Of a stretch of DNA of 64,000 nt, positions 57,584-64,000 are shown in pieces. Position numbers and translations under genes: made by a program. The notes under the pieces are model-generated. The model searched no databases, had not been told where the DNA came from, and worked only from the letters and a program-made list of their open reading frames with translations. Where the stretch lies: the NCBI RefSeq assembly GCF_003226565.1, contig NZ_QKOE01000009.1, positions 101,099 through 165,098 on the forward strand. Direction: 5' to 3'. How positions within the stretch are numbered: the first letter of the stretch is position 1; every line of letters begins with the position of its first letter. This DNA is from Parazoarcus communis SWub3 = DSM 12120 (GTDB lineage Bacteria; Pseudomonadota; Gammaproteobacteria; Burkholderiales; Rhodocyclaceae).

Positions 57584-58506
57584 GTCACCACCTTCGCCTG
57601 GCTGATCAAATCCTCTTCCTTGTGCAGATCACCGCCAAGGGCATCCACGACCGCGCTCAGCATTCGCGTCAGCTCACCGGTCATCAGCGCGAACTCAGCA
57701 TCGAACAGTGCTGCAGCATCTTCAGGCTTGCCGATTTGCTCGGTCACGACATCAAGGAAGCTCAGGCGCTTGATCTCGAGCTTCTCGGTCAGCACGAAGC
57801 TGATGCGGTCATCGAACGTCAGCGCGAGCTTGATCGGCAGACATCCGTGCTCTAGATGCTCCATGATCTGCTTTTCGTCGATGCCGCGCCGGTAGGAGAC
57901 TTCCTTGCGGTCTTCAGTGATGCTGCGGACAGTGCAGGCATCGTCGATGGTGAAGCCTTCCGGAGCCTCGCCTGCGGACATCCAGTCCGCCATTGCGCTC
58001 ATTGGTGAGCGGTTGGTTCGGACAAGCGCAAGCGGGAACGTTTCGAGCGTATAGCGGAGCATCTCAATCACGTCTTCCGCCCTGCTTTTGCTGCTCGCAT
58101 CGACCGCAAGCCAGCCGTTCACCGGGTCCATCCATGCATAGGTGCGCGAGACCTTGGCCAGCGCGGTCGGCAGCAACTCCATGGTGATCTGCTCGCAGAG
58201 TTCCTTCATCTGCTTGCGACCGAGCTTGTAGCCCTGGCGCTGGGCAATCTCATCGGCGCGTTCGTTCGCCATGCGCTTCACAACGGACGAGGGCAGGATC
58301 TTGGTTTCCGTCTGCAGGCAGATCAGCCACTGGCCGCCAACTGCGTGCACCAGTTCGCCACCGGCGGGCGATGCCCAGCCTCTGGATTCTCCATCCTGGC
58401 TGCCGCAGTGGCGGGCAGGGCGCTTTGCAAGTTGCTCGCGCAGGGAGTCGAGCGTAATCGGCCATTCGGTTGAGGTGCGGTAAATTTGTGCATTCTTGAA
58501 GTACAT
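57580..58506 (-). CDS. rdgC: RdgC, recombination-associated DNA-binding protein
   Basis: This 308-residue protein matches RdgC throughout (MYFKNAQIYR, ETKILPSSVVKRMANERADEI, MKELCEQITMELLPTALAKVSRTYAWMDP). Chromosomal RdgC forms a ring around DNA and restrains RecA. Here it is inside a phage recombination operon close to recT, so it may modulate host RecA during phage replication. The ribosome-binding site is weak and a hairpin lies just upstream. Confidence 0.93.
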   Translation of the reverse strand: MYFKNAQIYRTSTEWPITLDSLREQLAKRPARHCGSQDGESRGWASPAGGELVHAVGGQWLICLQTETKILPSSVVKRMANERADEIAQRQGYKLGRKQMKELCEQITMELLPTALAKVSRTYAWMDPVNGWLAVDASSKSRAEDVIEMLRYTLETFPLALVRTNRSPMSAMADWMSAGEAPEGFTIDDACTVRSITEDRKEVSYRRGIDEKQIMEHLEHGCLPIKLALTFDDRISFVLTEKLEIKRLSFLDVVTEQIGKPEDAAALFDAEFALMTGELTRMLSAVVDALGGDLHKEEDLISQAKVVT

Positions 58507-58531
58507 GTCGTTCTCGTGTTGGGTGGGGCAA

Positions 58532-58571
58532 CCGCCGGCCGGTTGGGGGAGAGAGGGGAGGTAGCCGGCGG
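58532..58571 (-). repeat. Inverted repeat in the rdgC leader
   Basis: CCGCCGGC (58532-58539) and GCCGGCGG (58564-58571) can pair across a purine-rich 24-nt loop, 26 bp upstream of the rdgC start. No T-run follows, so it is not a standard terminator. It may influence readthrough or translation. Confidence 0.45.
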
Positions 58572-58582
58572 CGCCCCGTTGA

Positions 58583-58795
58583 TCAGGCGCGGGCGCTGCG
58601 GTACTCGTCCGCGGTGGCCGAGGTCACGATGTCCGGCGGCACGTTGTCCTTGCGTGCGCGCTCCATCGCTTCACGTTGCTGGGCCGCAAGAAAGCGCTCG
58701 GCGTCCCAGACTCGGTGTTGCGTGACTGTCGATTTGCCGTCGCTGCGGGTGGTGCGGATGTAGGCGTCGCGCGCGATAATTTGTGTGGTGCTCAT
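58583..58795 (-). CDS. Hypothetical phage protein
   Basis: This 70-residue basic protein starts MSTTQIIARDAYIRTTRSDGK and contains RVWDAERFLAAQQREAMERA. No family is recognised. It lies 19 bp after the 253-residue gene. Confidence 0.65.
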   Translation of the reverse strand: MSTTQIIARDAYIRTTRSDGKSTVTQHRVWDAERFLAAQQREAMERARKDNVPPDIVTSATADEYRSARA

Positions 58796-58814
58796 GGTGT
58801 TCTCCGGCGGCTGA

Positions 58815-59576
58815 TCAGTCGTAAATGCCGTAGCTGAAATCGTCTTCGTCGCAGTCGATCACCAGCTTCGCGGCACCGAAGTACAGGGCAGCGATCAGGC
58901 GCTCCCAGCGGGTCCGGATGTTGAAGTCGCGGCCAATGGGGTTTTTGTCGATCTGCGCGGAATACACGGTGCCGATGTGATGGCCGTTCTCGTCGAGCTC
59001 CGGATTGCGAAGATCCCAACTCACGCAGATCCGGTGCTTGAGAGCCCATTCGCTGCGCTCGCGTGAGTAGAGACCTTCCCGATGCGAGGCCTCCGGCTCG
59101 GGGTCGAAGAAGATTTGCATCCCGCCATATTCGCTTTCGCGGAACCGGATCTCCGGGTGATTCCATTGGTGCTGGGCTGCATCGTCCTTGTTCTTTTCGA
59201 CGAACAGATTGAGCAGCTCGCGCAGCGACACGCGCTCGGGGATTACGTCGTTCTTCAGCGCCTCGGCCATGGCCTCGTTTGCACGGCGCAGCATGTCACC
59301 CTCGACGCCGCTGCTCTCCCACTGCTGGCGCAGTGCATTGGCGACGATCGCGTTGTACCTGGTGAGCTCGAACATATCGGAGATGTTGGACGGCATCGCG
59401 GACTTGATCGCCTCGCCGACAGCTTTGCCCATATCGCCGTAGCTGCGGAATGCGTCCTTGATGATGTCCTTGAACATCGCCTCGACAGCGGCGTCGATGA
59501 TTTCACGCGGACGGTCGCTCGCAGAGAACTCAGCGACGCGTGCAGACAGAAGGTCGTGCAGGGTCTGGTTGCTCAT
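58815..59576 (-). CDS. Hypothetical phage protein in recombination operon
   Basis: From ATG 59576, with GGAG 8 bp upstream, the protein has 253 residues. The N-terminal half is helical (LHDLLSARVAEFSASDRPREI); the C-terminal half is rich in aromatic and acidic residues and ends DCDEDDFSYGIYD. No family is recognised. It lies 5 bp after recT, so a link to recombination is possible. Confidence 0.7.
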   Translation of the reverse strand: MSNQTLHDLLSARVAEFSASDRPREIIDAAVEAMFKDIIKDAFRSYGDMGKAVGEAIKSAMPSNISDMFELTRYNAIVANALRQQWESSGVEGDMLRRANEAMAEALKNDVIPERVSLRELLNLFVEKNKDDAAQHQWNHPEIRFRESEYGGMQIFFDPEPEASHREGLYSRERSEWALKHRICVSWDLRNPELDENGHHIGTVYSAQIDKNPIGRDFNIRTRWERLIAALYFGAAKLVIDCDEDDFSYGIYD

Positions 59577-59581
59577 GTCGA

Positions 59582-60691
59582 TCACTCCAGACCCAGCCCG
59601 CCCTGACTACGCTGACGGCCACGGCCGCGCACAGAGGCGTCCTGCTGTTGTTGATCGCCGCTCAGGTTGGCGATGGCCGCTTCGATCTGCTGGCGCTGCT
59701 GATCGGGCAGGCTGCGAGCGATGTCGCGCGCCAGGTCAAGATCACCGGATCGCACGGCGGCATGGGCGTCGGCGAAGGTGGGGGCGCCGTCGCCCTGCTG
59801 CTGGCCGCCGACAGGGTCGTTGATCTCTCCAGTTTCCGCGTCGTGATGGACGGCTTCCTGTGCGCGGGTCTGCTGCGGGATGGTGGTGGGCTGTTTCTGC
59901 TCGATCTGCTGCTGGTCTACTCCGCTTTCGCTCTTCTCGTCCGTTGAGATGTCGTCTCCGACGATGACGCAGTTGCCTTCGATGACGGCGCCCTTGCCGC
60001 GCTCGGCGGCATCGCTGATTGCGATGGCGTTTTGCACTTCAACCGAGCACGGCATGTACTTCAGTACCTGCAAGAGCGGGATTTTCCGGGCGTACATCTC
60101 CCAGTCGCGGAAGCTGTAATGCTTGTTGCCCTGCTTGTTGTACTTGTCCCGGTGCTTCTGGATCTTCGTGACGCGCCACAGTTCGATGATCGGCATCGCT
60201 GCATCCTTCACCCACCCGATCGCATACGCATGCGTAATGTCGCTAGGGTCGTCTAGGTCTGTCTCGTTGTGGATCACAAGGTCGCGGCGCGCGCCATCGG
60301 TGTAGGTGTATTCCTGATCCCTGAAGATCACGCCAGTGAAGACCGTCCCGCGACCGCTGCGAGACACAAGATCCACAAGTCCCTTCCAGCCGGGCACAAA
60401 GGTGCAGGTCCTGCCGTACGGCACGAGAAAGCCGGCGCCATTCACCCCCGGCTCAAGCCCAAGCTGTCCTGCGGTCATGATCGACGCAGCGATCGACTTC
60501 GGGTCGCACTCCTGCAGTTTCGGCGTCGTGCTGAAAGCGGTGAGCGCCAAGCGGGCCATGCGGTCTGCGGTTAGGTGCTTCGGCAGCGCCAGCGCCAGCT
60601 GAGGCTTAAGCTTGTCCATGAAGCTGCTGAATGCAGCGATCGGGTTGTTCGGCTTTTGTCCCTGCTTCAGGTCTGCAAGATTGGTAGCCAT
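59582..60691 (-). CDS. recT: RecT family single-strand annealing protein
   Basis: From ATG 60691 (MATNLADLKQGQ), with GAGAGAGAT upstream, the protein has 369 residues. RecT motifs include LALPKHLTADRMARLALTA, CDPKSIAASIMTAGQLGLEPG and RKIPLLQVLKYMP. A Gln-rich low-complexity tail (~280-369) is longer than in E. coli RecT. It anneals complementary DNA strands, working with a 5'-3' exonuclease; the nuclease gene is 19 bp upstream. Confidence 0.94.
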   Translation of the reverse strand: MATNLADLKQGQKPNNPIAAFSSFMDKLKPQLALALPKHLTADRMARLALTAFSTTPKLQECDPKSIAASIMTAGQLGLEPGVNGAGFLVPYGRTCTFVPGWKGLVDLVSRSGRGTVFTGVIFRDQEYTYTDGARRDLVIHNETDLDDPSDITHAYAIGWVKDAAMPIIELWRVTKIQKHRDKYNKQGNKHYSFRDWEMYARKIPLLQVLKYMPCSVEVQNAIAISDAAERGKGAVIEGNCVIVGDDISTDEKSESGVDQQQIEQKQPTTIPQQTRAQEAVHHDAETGEINDPVGGQQQGDGAPTFADAHAAVRSGDLDLARDIARSLPDQQRQQIEAAIANLSGDQQQQDASVRGRGRQRSQGGLGLE

Positions 60692-60710
60692 ATCTCTCTC
60701 CAGTGTTTGT

Positions 60711-61532
60711 TCAATCGTGAAAGCGACACGTCGCATAGCGCGGGCAGTACTTTTCCGAGCAAAGCAACGACTTGGGATTGGGGTAAAAGCGGCCGGTCTT
60801 GAACATCTCGGCAGCGAACTCGATAAGCCCGGGTGCGCCATCGCCGCCGACCATCACGCGCTTTGCGTTGCGGATCGTCCCGGTACCGATCTCGGCCGCG
60901 CCTTTCGTCTTGAGGCCAATGATCTCGGCGTCGTCAGTGATGGGCTGGCCGGTGGTGTGCTCGTAGAGCAACTCGTAGGTGCCGATCTGCGGGCCATGTC
61001 CCTTCGTGACGGCTGCGCCTTTCTGGACGGCCGCGGATCCGCTTTTGAGGTCGGCAATCCCAACGCCGTCGCCCTGGCGGCGGATTCGTGCGCGGTCCAT
61101 GGTTCCCGTCAGCCGCACAATCACGCCACTGCCGCAGTCGATGTCGAGCGGCTTCGTCTCCATCTCGACTGCAACGAAGTCGTAGCGCGGCGACACCTCG
61201 ATGCAGTACTTCGATACCAGGGTGAGACCCACGCGCTCCGCCTCGGAGATCGTGATGTCGTCACGCGTCGGGTCGAACTCGTTTTCTGGGTCTCGCAGTG
61301 TGTCCACCATGGCGCCGGCTGCGTCATCGGCGGTAAGCCCGGTGCCATCCAGGCGAGATTGGTCGAACACGGCGGTACCGGCGTGGATCGCGGTACCCAG
61401 CGCCGCGCGAAGCCCGACAACGTTGCGCAGCTTCAGGAGGTGAATGCCCTCCCACCGGTAAGCGCAGTCGAAAAGACCTGCCCAGGAACTGGCCCGGACA
61501 GTGAGCGACGGCAGGTATTCAGGGGCATTCAT
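60711..61532 (-). CDS. PD-(D/E)XK exonuclease (RecB/Cas4-like)
   Basis: This 273-residue nuclease shows an early His (GTAIHAG), the catalytic core TGTMDRAR then GIADLKSG (Asp and DxK), and a C-terminal Cys group CSEKYCPRYATC that probably joins an upstream Cys in an Fe-S or zinc site, as in Cas4/AddB. It probably provides the resected ends for RecT. It overlaps the 87-residue gene (TGATG). Confidence 0.88.
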   Translation of the reverse strand: MNAPEYLPSLTVRASSWAGLFDCAYRWEGIHLLKLRNVVGLRAALGTAIHAGTAVFDQSRLDGTGLTADDAAGAMVDTLRDPENEFDPTRDDITISEAERVGLTLVSKYCIEVSPRYDFVAVEMETKPLDIDCGSGVIVRLTGTMDRARIRRQGDGVGIADLKSGSAAVQKGAAVTKGHGPQIGTYELLYEHTTGQPITDDAEIIGLKTKGAAEIGTGTIRNAKRVMVGGDGAPGLIEFAAEMFKTGRFYPNPKSLLCSEKYCPRYATCRFHD

Positions 61533-61795
61533 CAGAGCTTCTCCAGGAGATCGAGAAAAAGGAAGGGGAGGGCGCCAGCGGCGGAAACCACGACAACCAC
61601 GGCGTCCATCGACACGCGGCGCACCGGATGGCGGGAATCAAATCGATCAATCGCTTGTTCGGCGCGCCAAAGCGCTTTGCGCTTCTCGACGGCCATGTCG
61701 GGCGCGTGACGCAGGGCCCAGTCGAGATCGGCCGCTGCAATCGCCATGCGGGCGAGCAGGACGGCGCGGCGGATGCGACGAAGGAGGGCGGCCAC
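61532..61795 (-). CDS. Hypothetical phage protein with C-terminal membrane segment
   Basis: This 87-residue protein is basic and helical (MAALLRRIRRAVLLARM) and has a C-terminal hydrophobic stretch (AVVVVVSAAGALPFLFLDLL) that may anchor it. No family is recognised. It overlaps the nuclease start. Confidence 0.6.
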   Translation of the reverse strand: MAALLRRIRRAVLLARMAIAAADLDWALRHAPDMAVEKRKALWRAEQAIDRFDSRHPVRRVSMDAVVVVVSAAGALPFLFLDLLEKL

Positions 61796-61798
61796 GGC

Positions 61799-62191
61799 TC
61801 AGTACCCCATTCGTGCCACGACGGCTTCGGCCATGATCTGCGAGTCCTCGCGATCGACATCGGCCCGGGCCCGCTCCACGCACTCGGCCTGCAGCCAGTC
61901 GGTGGCCTTGGCAATGAGCCAGGCGCCGAGAAAGTCGGGGCCGTTGCTCGCCATCTGCCCGAGCTCGCCGATCTCGGCCTCATCCATGCAGCCCAGTACC
62001 TCGCTGATGGCTTCGTGCAGGCGATCGGCGCGTACCGGATCGCCGATGTTGCGGTCCCAGTAGTGCGCAGCAATGACCTGGATTCGATCGTCGCGGCTGG
62101 CTGTGCTTTCGGCGTCGTACCGCGGGTCGATGACGCTGGCCATCGGGACGATGCTGTAGTCCCCAGGTCCGTACTGTGTGATGTGCTGCAT
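61799..62191 (-). CDS. Hypothetical phage protein, first gene of the early operon
   Basis: This 130-residue acidic protein starts MQHITQYGPGDYSIVPMASV and contains AISEVLGCMDEAEIGELGQM. No family is recognised. It is the first gene after the repeat-flanked promoter, 127 bp from the candidate -10. Confidence 0.68.
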   Translation of the reverse strand: MQHITQYGPGDYSIVPMASVIDPRYDAESTASRDDRIQVIAAHYWDRNIGDPVRADRLHEAISEVLGCMDEAEIGELGQMASNGPDFLGAWLIAKATDWLQAECVERARADVDREDSQIMAEAVVARMGY

Positions 62192-62317
62192 GTCGTGTCC
62201 CCCAGGCGTTGATGGTCACCATCGAGAAAAATACCGGGCGCGGTCTTCGCGGAGTCGCCCGGTGATCCAGCCGCGTCTGGCCTTCTCGGTGGTGTTGATC
62301 GGTAGTGCTTGGGATAG

Positions 62318-62355
62318 ATATTAGTCCGACTGTTTTGTGGAAGCAATAGTCCGAC
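62318..62355 (-). promoter_or_regulatory. Candidate early promoter with paired operator repeats
   Basis: On the minus strand, TTGCTT (62341-62346) and TAATAT (62318-62323) are 17 bp apart. The sequence GTCGGACTA occurs twice in direct orientation, at 62347-62355 just upstream of the -35 and at 62322-62330 touching the -10, with a 25-bp period. This is how a repressor-controlled phage promoter would look. It reads toward the recombination/integration operon. Confidence 0.6.
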
Positions 62356-62400
62356 GAATATTTTTATGCGATACTTCACTCACTCCCGAACGCCGGGCAC

Positions 62401-62424
62401 AAAAAAGCCCGCACTGGGCGGGCT
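62401..62424 (-). terminator. Intrinsic terminator, leftward
   Basis: Read on the minus strand, AGCCCGC and GCGGGCT form a 7-bp stem with a 5-nt loop followed by six T. It insulates the early promoter region from leftward transcription coming through the 92-residue gene. Confidence 0.8.
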
Positions 62425-62437
62425 GAGAGAGGAAGCG

Positions 62438-62722
62438 ATGGAAACTAAGGATGAGCCCGATCCGCTTGAGAGGCGGATTCAGGAGATGGCTGAACGCGCA
62501 AAAACGCTCTCAACTGCCGCGCAAGCAGCCGGAACACAGGCCGCAGCCGCTCTGAATGGGATGCCGCATTATGCTGAGTTAGCGATCTGCGAGATCATCA
62601 GCCAAGCTGTGTTCGTCTCTCGTTTGCGCACGCGCACGCGGATGCGATTGCGTCCTGGTATGCCTGAACGACTGCGTCAGGGCATCCGGAGGGCAGCATT
62701 CGTGCAACGCCAAGCTCAGTAA
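62438..62722 (+). CDS. Small hypothetical ORF
   Basis: This 94-residue frame starts METKDEPDPLERRIQEMAER with a strong GAGAGGAAG upstream. Its first ~55 residues look protein-like; the Arg-rich tail overlaps the convergent gene at 62598-62722 and may be an artefact. No family is recognised. Confidence 0.45.
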   Translation: METKDEPDPLERRIQEMAERAKTLSTAAQAAGTQAAAALNGMPHYAELAICEIISQAVFVSRLRTRTRMRLRPGMPERLRQGIRRAAFVQRQAQ

Positions 62723-62876
62723 GGTGCTCAAGCTGATTCGCGATCTCATTCGGGTTCGGATGAGTATTAATGAGAGTGAGCGTGATCACTTGAAGTGCGG
62801 TCGTCATGCCGAGTATGGAGTGAAGGCGCTTCTCGAGATCGGCAACAGTTGTTGGCGAAACTTCGTCATTCTTCAT
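62598..62876 (-). CDS. Small hypothetical protein
   Basis: This 92-residue frame starts MKNDEVSPTTVADLEKRL with a strong AAGGAGAG upstream and is helical throughout. It overlaps the rightward ORF by 125 bp in convergent orientation. A leftward terminator lies 170 bp beyond its stop. No family is recognised. Confidence 0.55.
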   Translation of the reverse strand: MKNDEVSPTTVADLEKRLHSILGMTTALQVITLTLINTHPNPNEIANQLEHLTELGVARMLPSGCPDAVVQAYQDAIASACACANERRTQLG

Positions 62877-63081
62877 GGTCTCTCCTTTACGGATAGGTGG
62901 CGGTGTAGGAGCCCTTATTCTATCCGCATCGGAGAGACCGCCCGTTCACCAAGCTGAAGGCGGGCGCTGCGACGCTTTCCAGCAAGTGTCTGTTTTTGTT
63001 CAACTAGGGGATTTTCCGCTGGCTGCTCCGGTAGCGGAGGTGCCTCGCAAACGTACATTGTGCGCCGATGCAGTTCCATGC

Positions 63082-63124
63082 AATATGCATTGCGTATTCC
63101 TTTGAGGCTACTAGAATATGCATT
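63082..63124 (+). promoter_or_regulatory. Candidate regulator promoter with direct repeats
   Basis: TTGCGT (63090-63095) and TAGAAT (63113-63118) are 17 bp apart. AATATGCATT occurs at 63082-63091 and again at 63115-63124, overlapping the -35 and -10 with a 33-bp period. This fits autoregulation by the XRE protein encoded next. Confidence 0.55.
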
Positions 63125-63140
63125 TTGCCGGAGTACGCAC

Positions 63141-63404
63141 GTGACAAACTTCGACTCAGGGGCCTTGAGGCGTTACCGATTCAGCCGAGGGATGACTCAG
63201 AAGGAGTTCTGGCGGATCTTCGGGATTACACAGTCCGGAGGTTGCCGCTACGAGAGCGGCCGAGACATTCCTGAGCCTGTCCAGATCTTGCTGGGCTTGG
63301 TGTTATCGGATGAAGGCGAGGCCCAGCGACTACTCGGGAAGCTGCGCGCTGAGGCGAGAGAGCGTAGAGACATCCCTCGTGGCGAGTTACACAAAGAAGC
63401 GTAG
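63141..63404 (+). CDS. XRE-type helix-turn-helix regulator
   Basis: From GTG 63141, with GGAG 7 bp upstream, the protein has 87 residues. The helix-turn-helix is RGMTQKEFWRIFGITQSGGC followed by RYESGRDIPEPVQILL, an XRE/Cro pattern. It is too short for a CI-type repressor with a protease domain. It probably acts as the element's Cro-like or repressor protein. ATG starts upstream lie inside the promoter repeats. Confidence 0.8.
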   Translation: MTNFDSGALRRYRFSRGMTQKEFWRIFGITQSGGCRYESGRDIPEPVQILLGLVLSDEGEAQRLLGKLRAEARERRDIPRGELHKEA

Positions 63405-63672
63405 ATGCGGACCTGTATGGTGGATGGGCATCTCAGGCTGTAAAGATGTCAATCGATCAGGATCGTTACGGATGTGATCAATCGAATTACTCCTCAATGA
63501 CAATGAACTGTTCCTGTACGGTTATCTGCGTGGCAACATTTCCCAGGCGGTGAGCTCTTTCGGCAACCTCCACCGTGCTGCAAATCTACCGGCTTCCCTA
63601 GAGCGATTGGCGCAGCGACTGGCATATCCGGAAAAGCGAGTGTGCCGATGATCACAGCAATACAAGTCCAGA
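63405..63672. other. Non-coding stretch between the regulator and the IS
   Basis: About 270 bp with no supported gene. The longest leftward frame here starts inside the IS element and crosses its edge, so it is rejected. Confidence 0.4.
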
Positions 63673-64000
63673 TGAATCGCCCCGGGTTTGGTGGAGGCTC
63701 TAGTTCTTGAGAAGATAGAGCCATGAAGAAGTCAGTGAAGTTCTCCCCCGAAGTTCGTGAGCGCGCCGTGCGCATGGTGGCCGAATGTCGTGGCGACCAT
63801 CCGTCGCAATGGGCGGCAATTGAATCGATCGCCGCCAAGATCGGCTGCACCTCGCAGACCTTGCTGACCTGGATGCGTCAGCATGAGCGAGATTCCGGCC
63901 AGCGCGAGGGGCCGACCACCGCGGATCAGAAGCGCGTCAAAGAGCTGGAACGCGAGGTCCGTGAGCTTCGCAAGGCCAACGAGATCCTCAAGCTTGCCAG
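63673..64000 (+). mobile_element. IS3-family insertion sequence, left part
   Basis: The left end is placed at the TGAATCGCCCCGGGTTTGG starting at 63673, which resembles terminal repeats of IS3-family elements and precedes orfA by 50 bp. The right end is beyond the window, so neither the inverted repeat pair nor a target duplication could be checked. Confidence 0.6.
63723..64000 (+). CDS. IS3-family transposase OrfA, cut by window edge
   Basis: The visible 92 residues ([21 protein letters not shown]) include the helix-turn-helix [18 protein letters not shown] and the leucine-zipper-like [20 protein letters not shown]. This is the OrfA of IS3-family elements; the frameshifted OrfAB transposase with the DDE domain should follow beyond 64000. 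Confidence 0.93.
   Translation, partial: MKKSVKFSPEVRERAVRMVAECRGDHPSQWAAIESIAAKIGCTSQTLLTWMRQHERDSGQREGPTTADQKRVKELEREVRELRKANEILKLA

Noticed and set aside
63494..63850. A leftward 118-codon frame with a hydrophobic segment
   Set aside because: It starts inside IS3 orfA on the opposite strand and crosses the IS edge, so it is a chance frame.

Overview
The window looks like chromosome of a betaproteobacterium, most probably Rhodocyclales (Azoarcus/Thauera/Aromatoleum-like). The evidence is the high G+C content, the conserved order rseB-rseC-mucD-(glutaredoxin)-lepA-lepB-DUF4845-rnc-era-recO-pdxJ-acpS-nagZ, a monomeric isocitrate dehydrogenase and an hpnCDE squalene cluster. The genus is an inference; there is no rRNA here. 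No CRISPR array was seen.

Bases 1-16900 hold the envelope-stress block (rseB, rseC, mucD, a glutaredoxin-like gene) and the lepA-to-uvrC housekeeping run, mostly with 4-bp start/stop overlaps. Two insertions interrupt it: a soluble double-Cache/CheW protein (3232-5895, minus) and a VapBC-type toxin-antitoxin pair (11976-12556). Bases 16900-31200 carry an NnrU-like membrane protein, icd with a clear intrinsic terminator, pgsA, a Gly-Cys-Gly tRNA operon with near-consensus promoter and terminator, a phosphodiesterase/pyrophosphatase, a DnaJ-like protein, tRNA-Leu(UAA), minCDE, an Hsp33 that lacks its redox-switch cysteines, an ArsC-like protein, Tex and a sugar-phosphate mutarotase.

Bases 31200-50731 hold a large GNAT/acyl-CoA-synthetase-like acetyltransferase, a PAS histidine kinase, a methyltransferase, the divergent selenium pair mnmH/selD separated by a perfect inverted repeat, tesA with a divergent YbbA-like ATPase, hpnCDE, a second ABC ATPase/FtsX-type permease/AttH-CrtC-like lipocalin operon, and a two-gene c-di-GMP module (binding protein plus HAMP-GGDEF-degenerate EAL).

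From about 50985 to the right edge lies an integrated phage-type element. Its left boundary is a 3' fragment of tRNA-Leu(UAG) on the minus strand, followed by a tyrosine integrase and a leftward early operon of roughly 18 genes: DUF4224 excisionase-like protein, many small unknowns, a Rad50/SMC-like ATPase, RdgC, RecT and a RecB-type PD-(D/E)XK nuclease. A promoter bracketed by direct repeats precedes this operon at 62318-62355. A rightward XRE regulator with its own repeat-flanked promoter follows, and an IS3-family element begins near 63673 and runs off the window. The intact tRNA-Leu and the structural part of the element should lie beyond base 64000. Many element genes are unrecognised and are described only by what can be seen.
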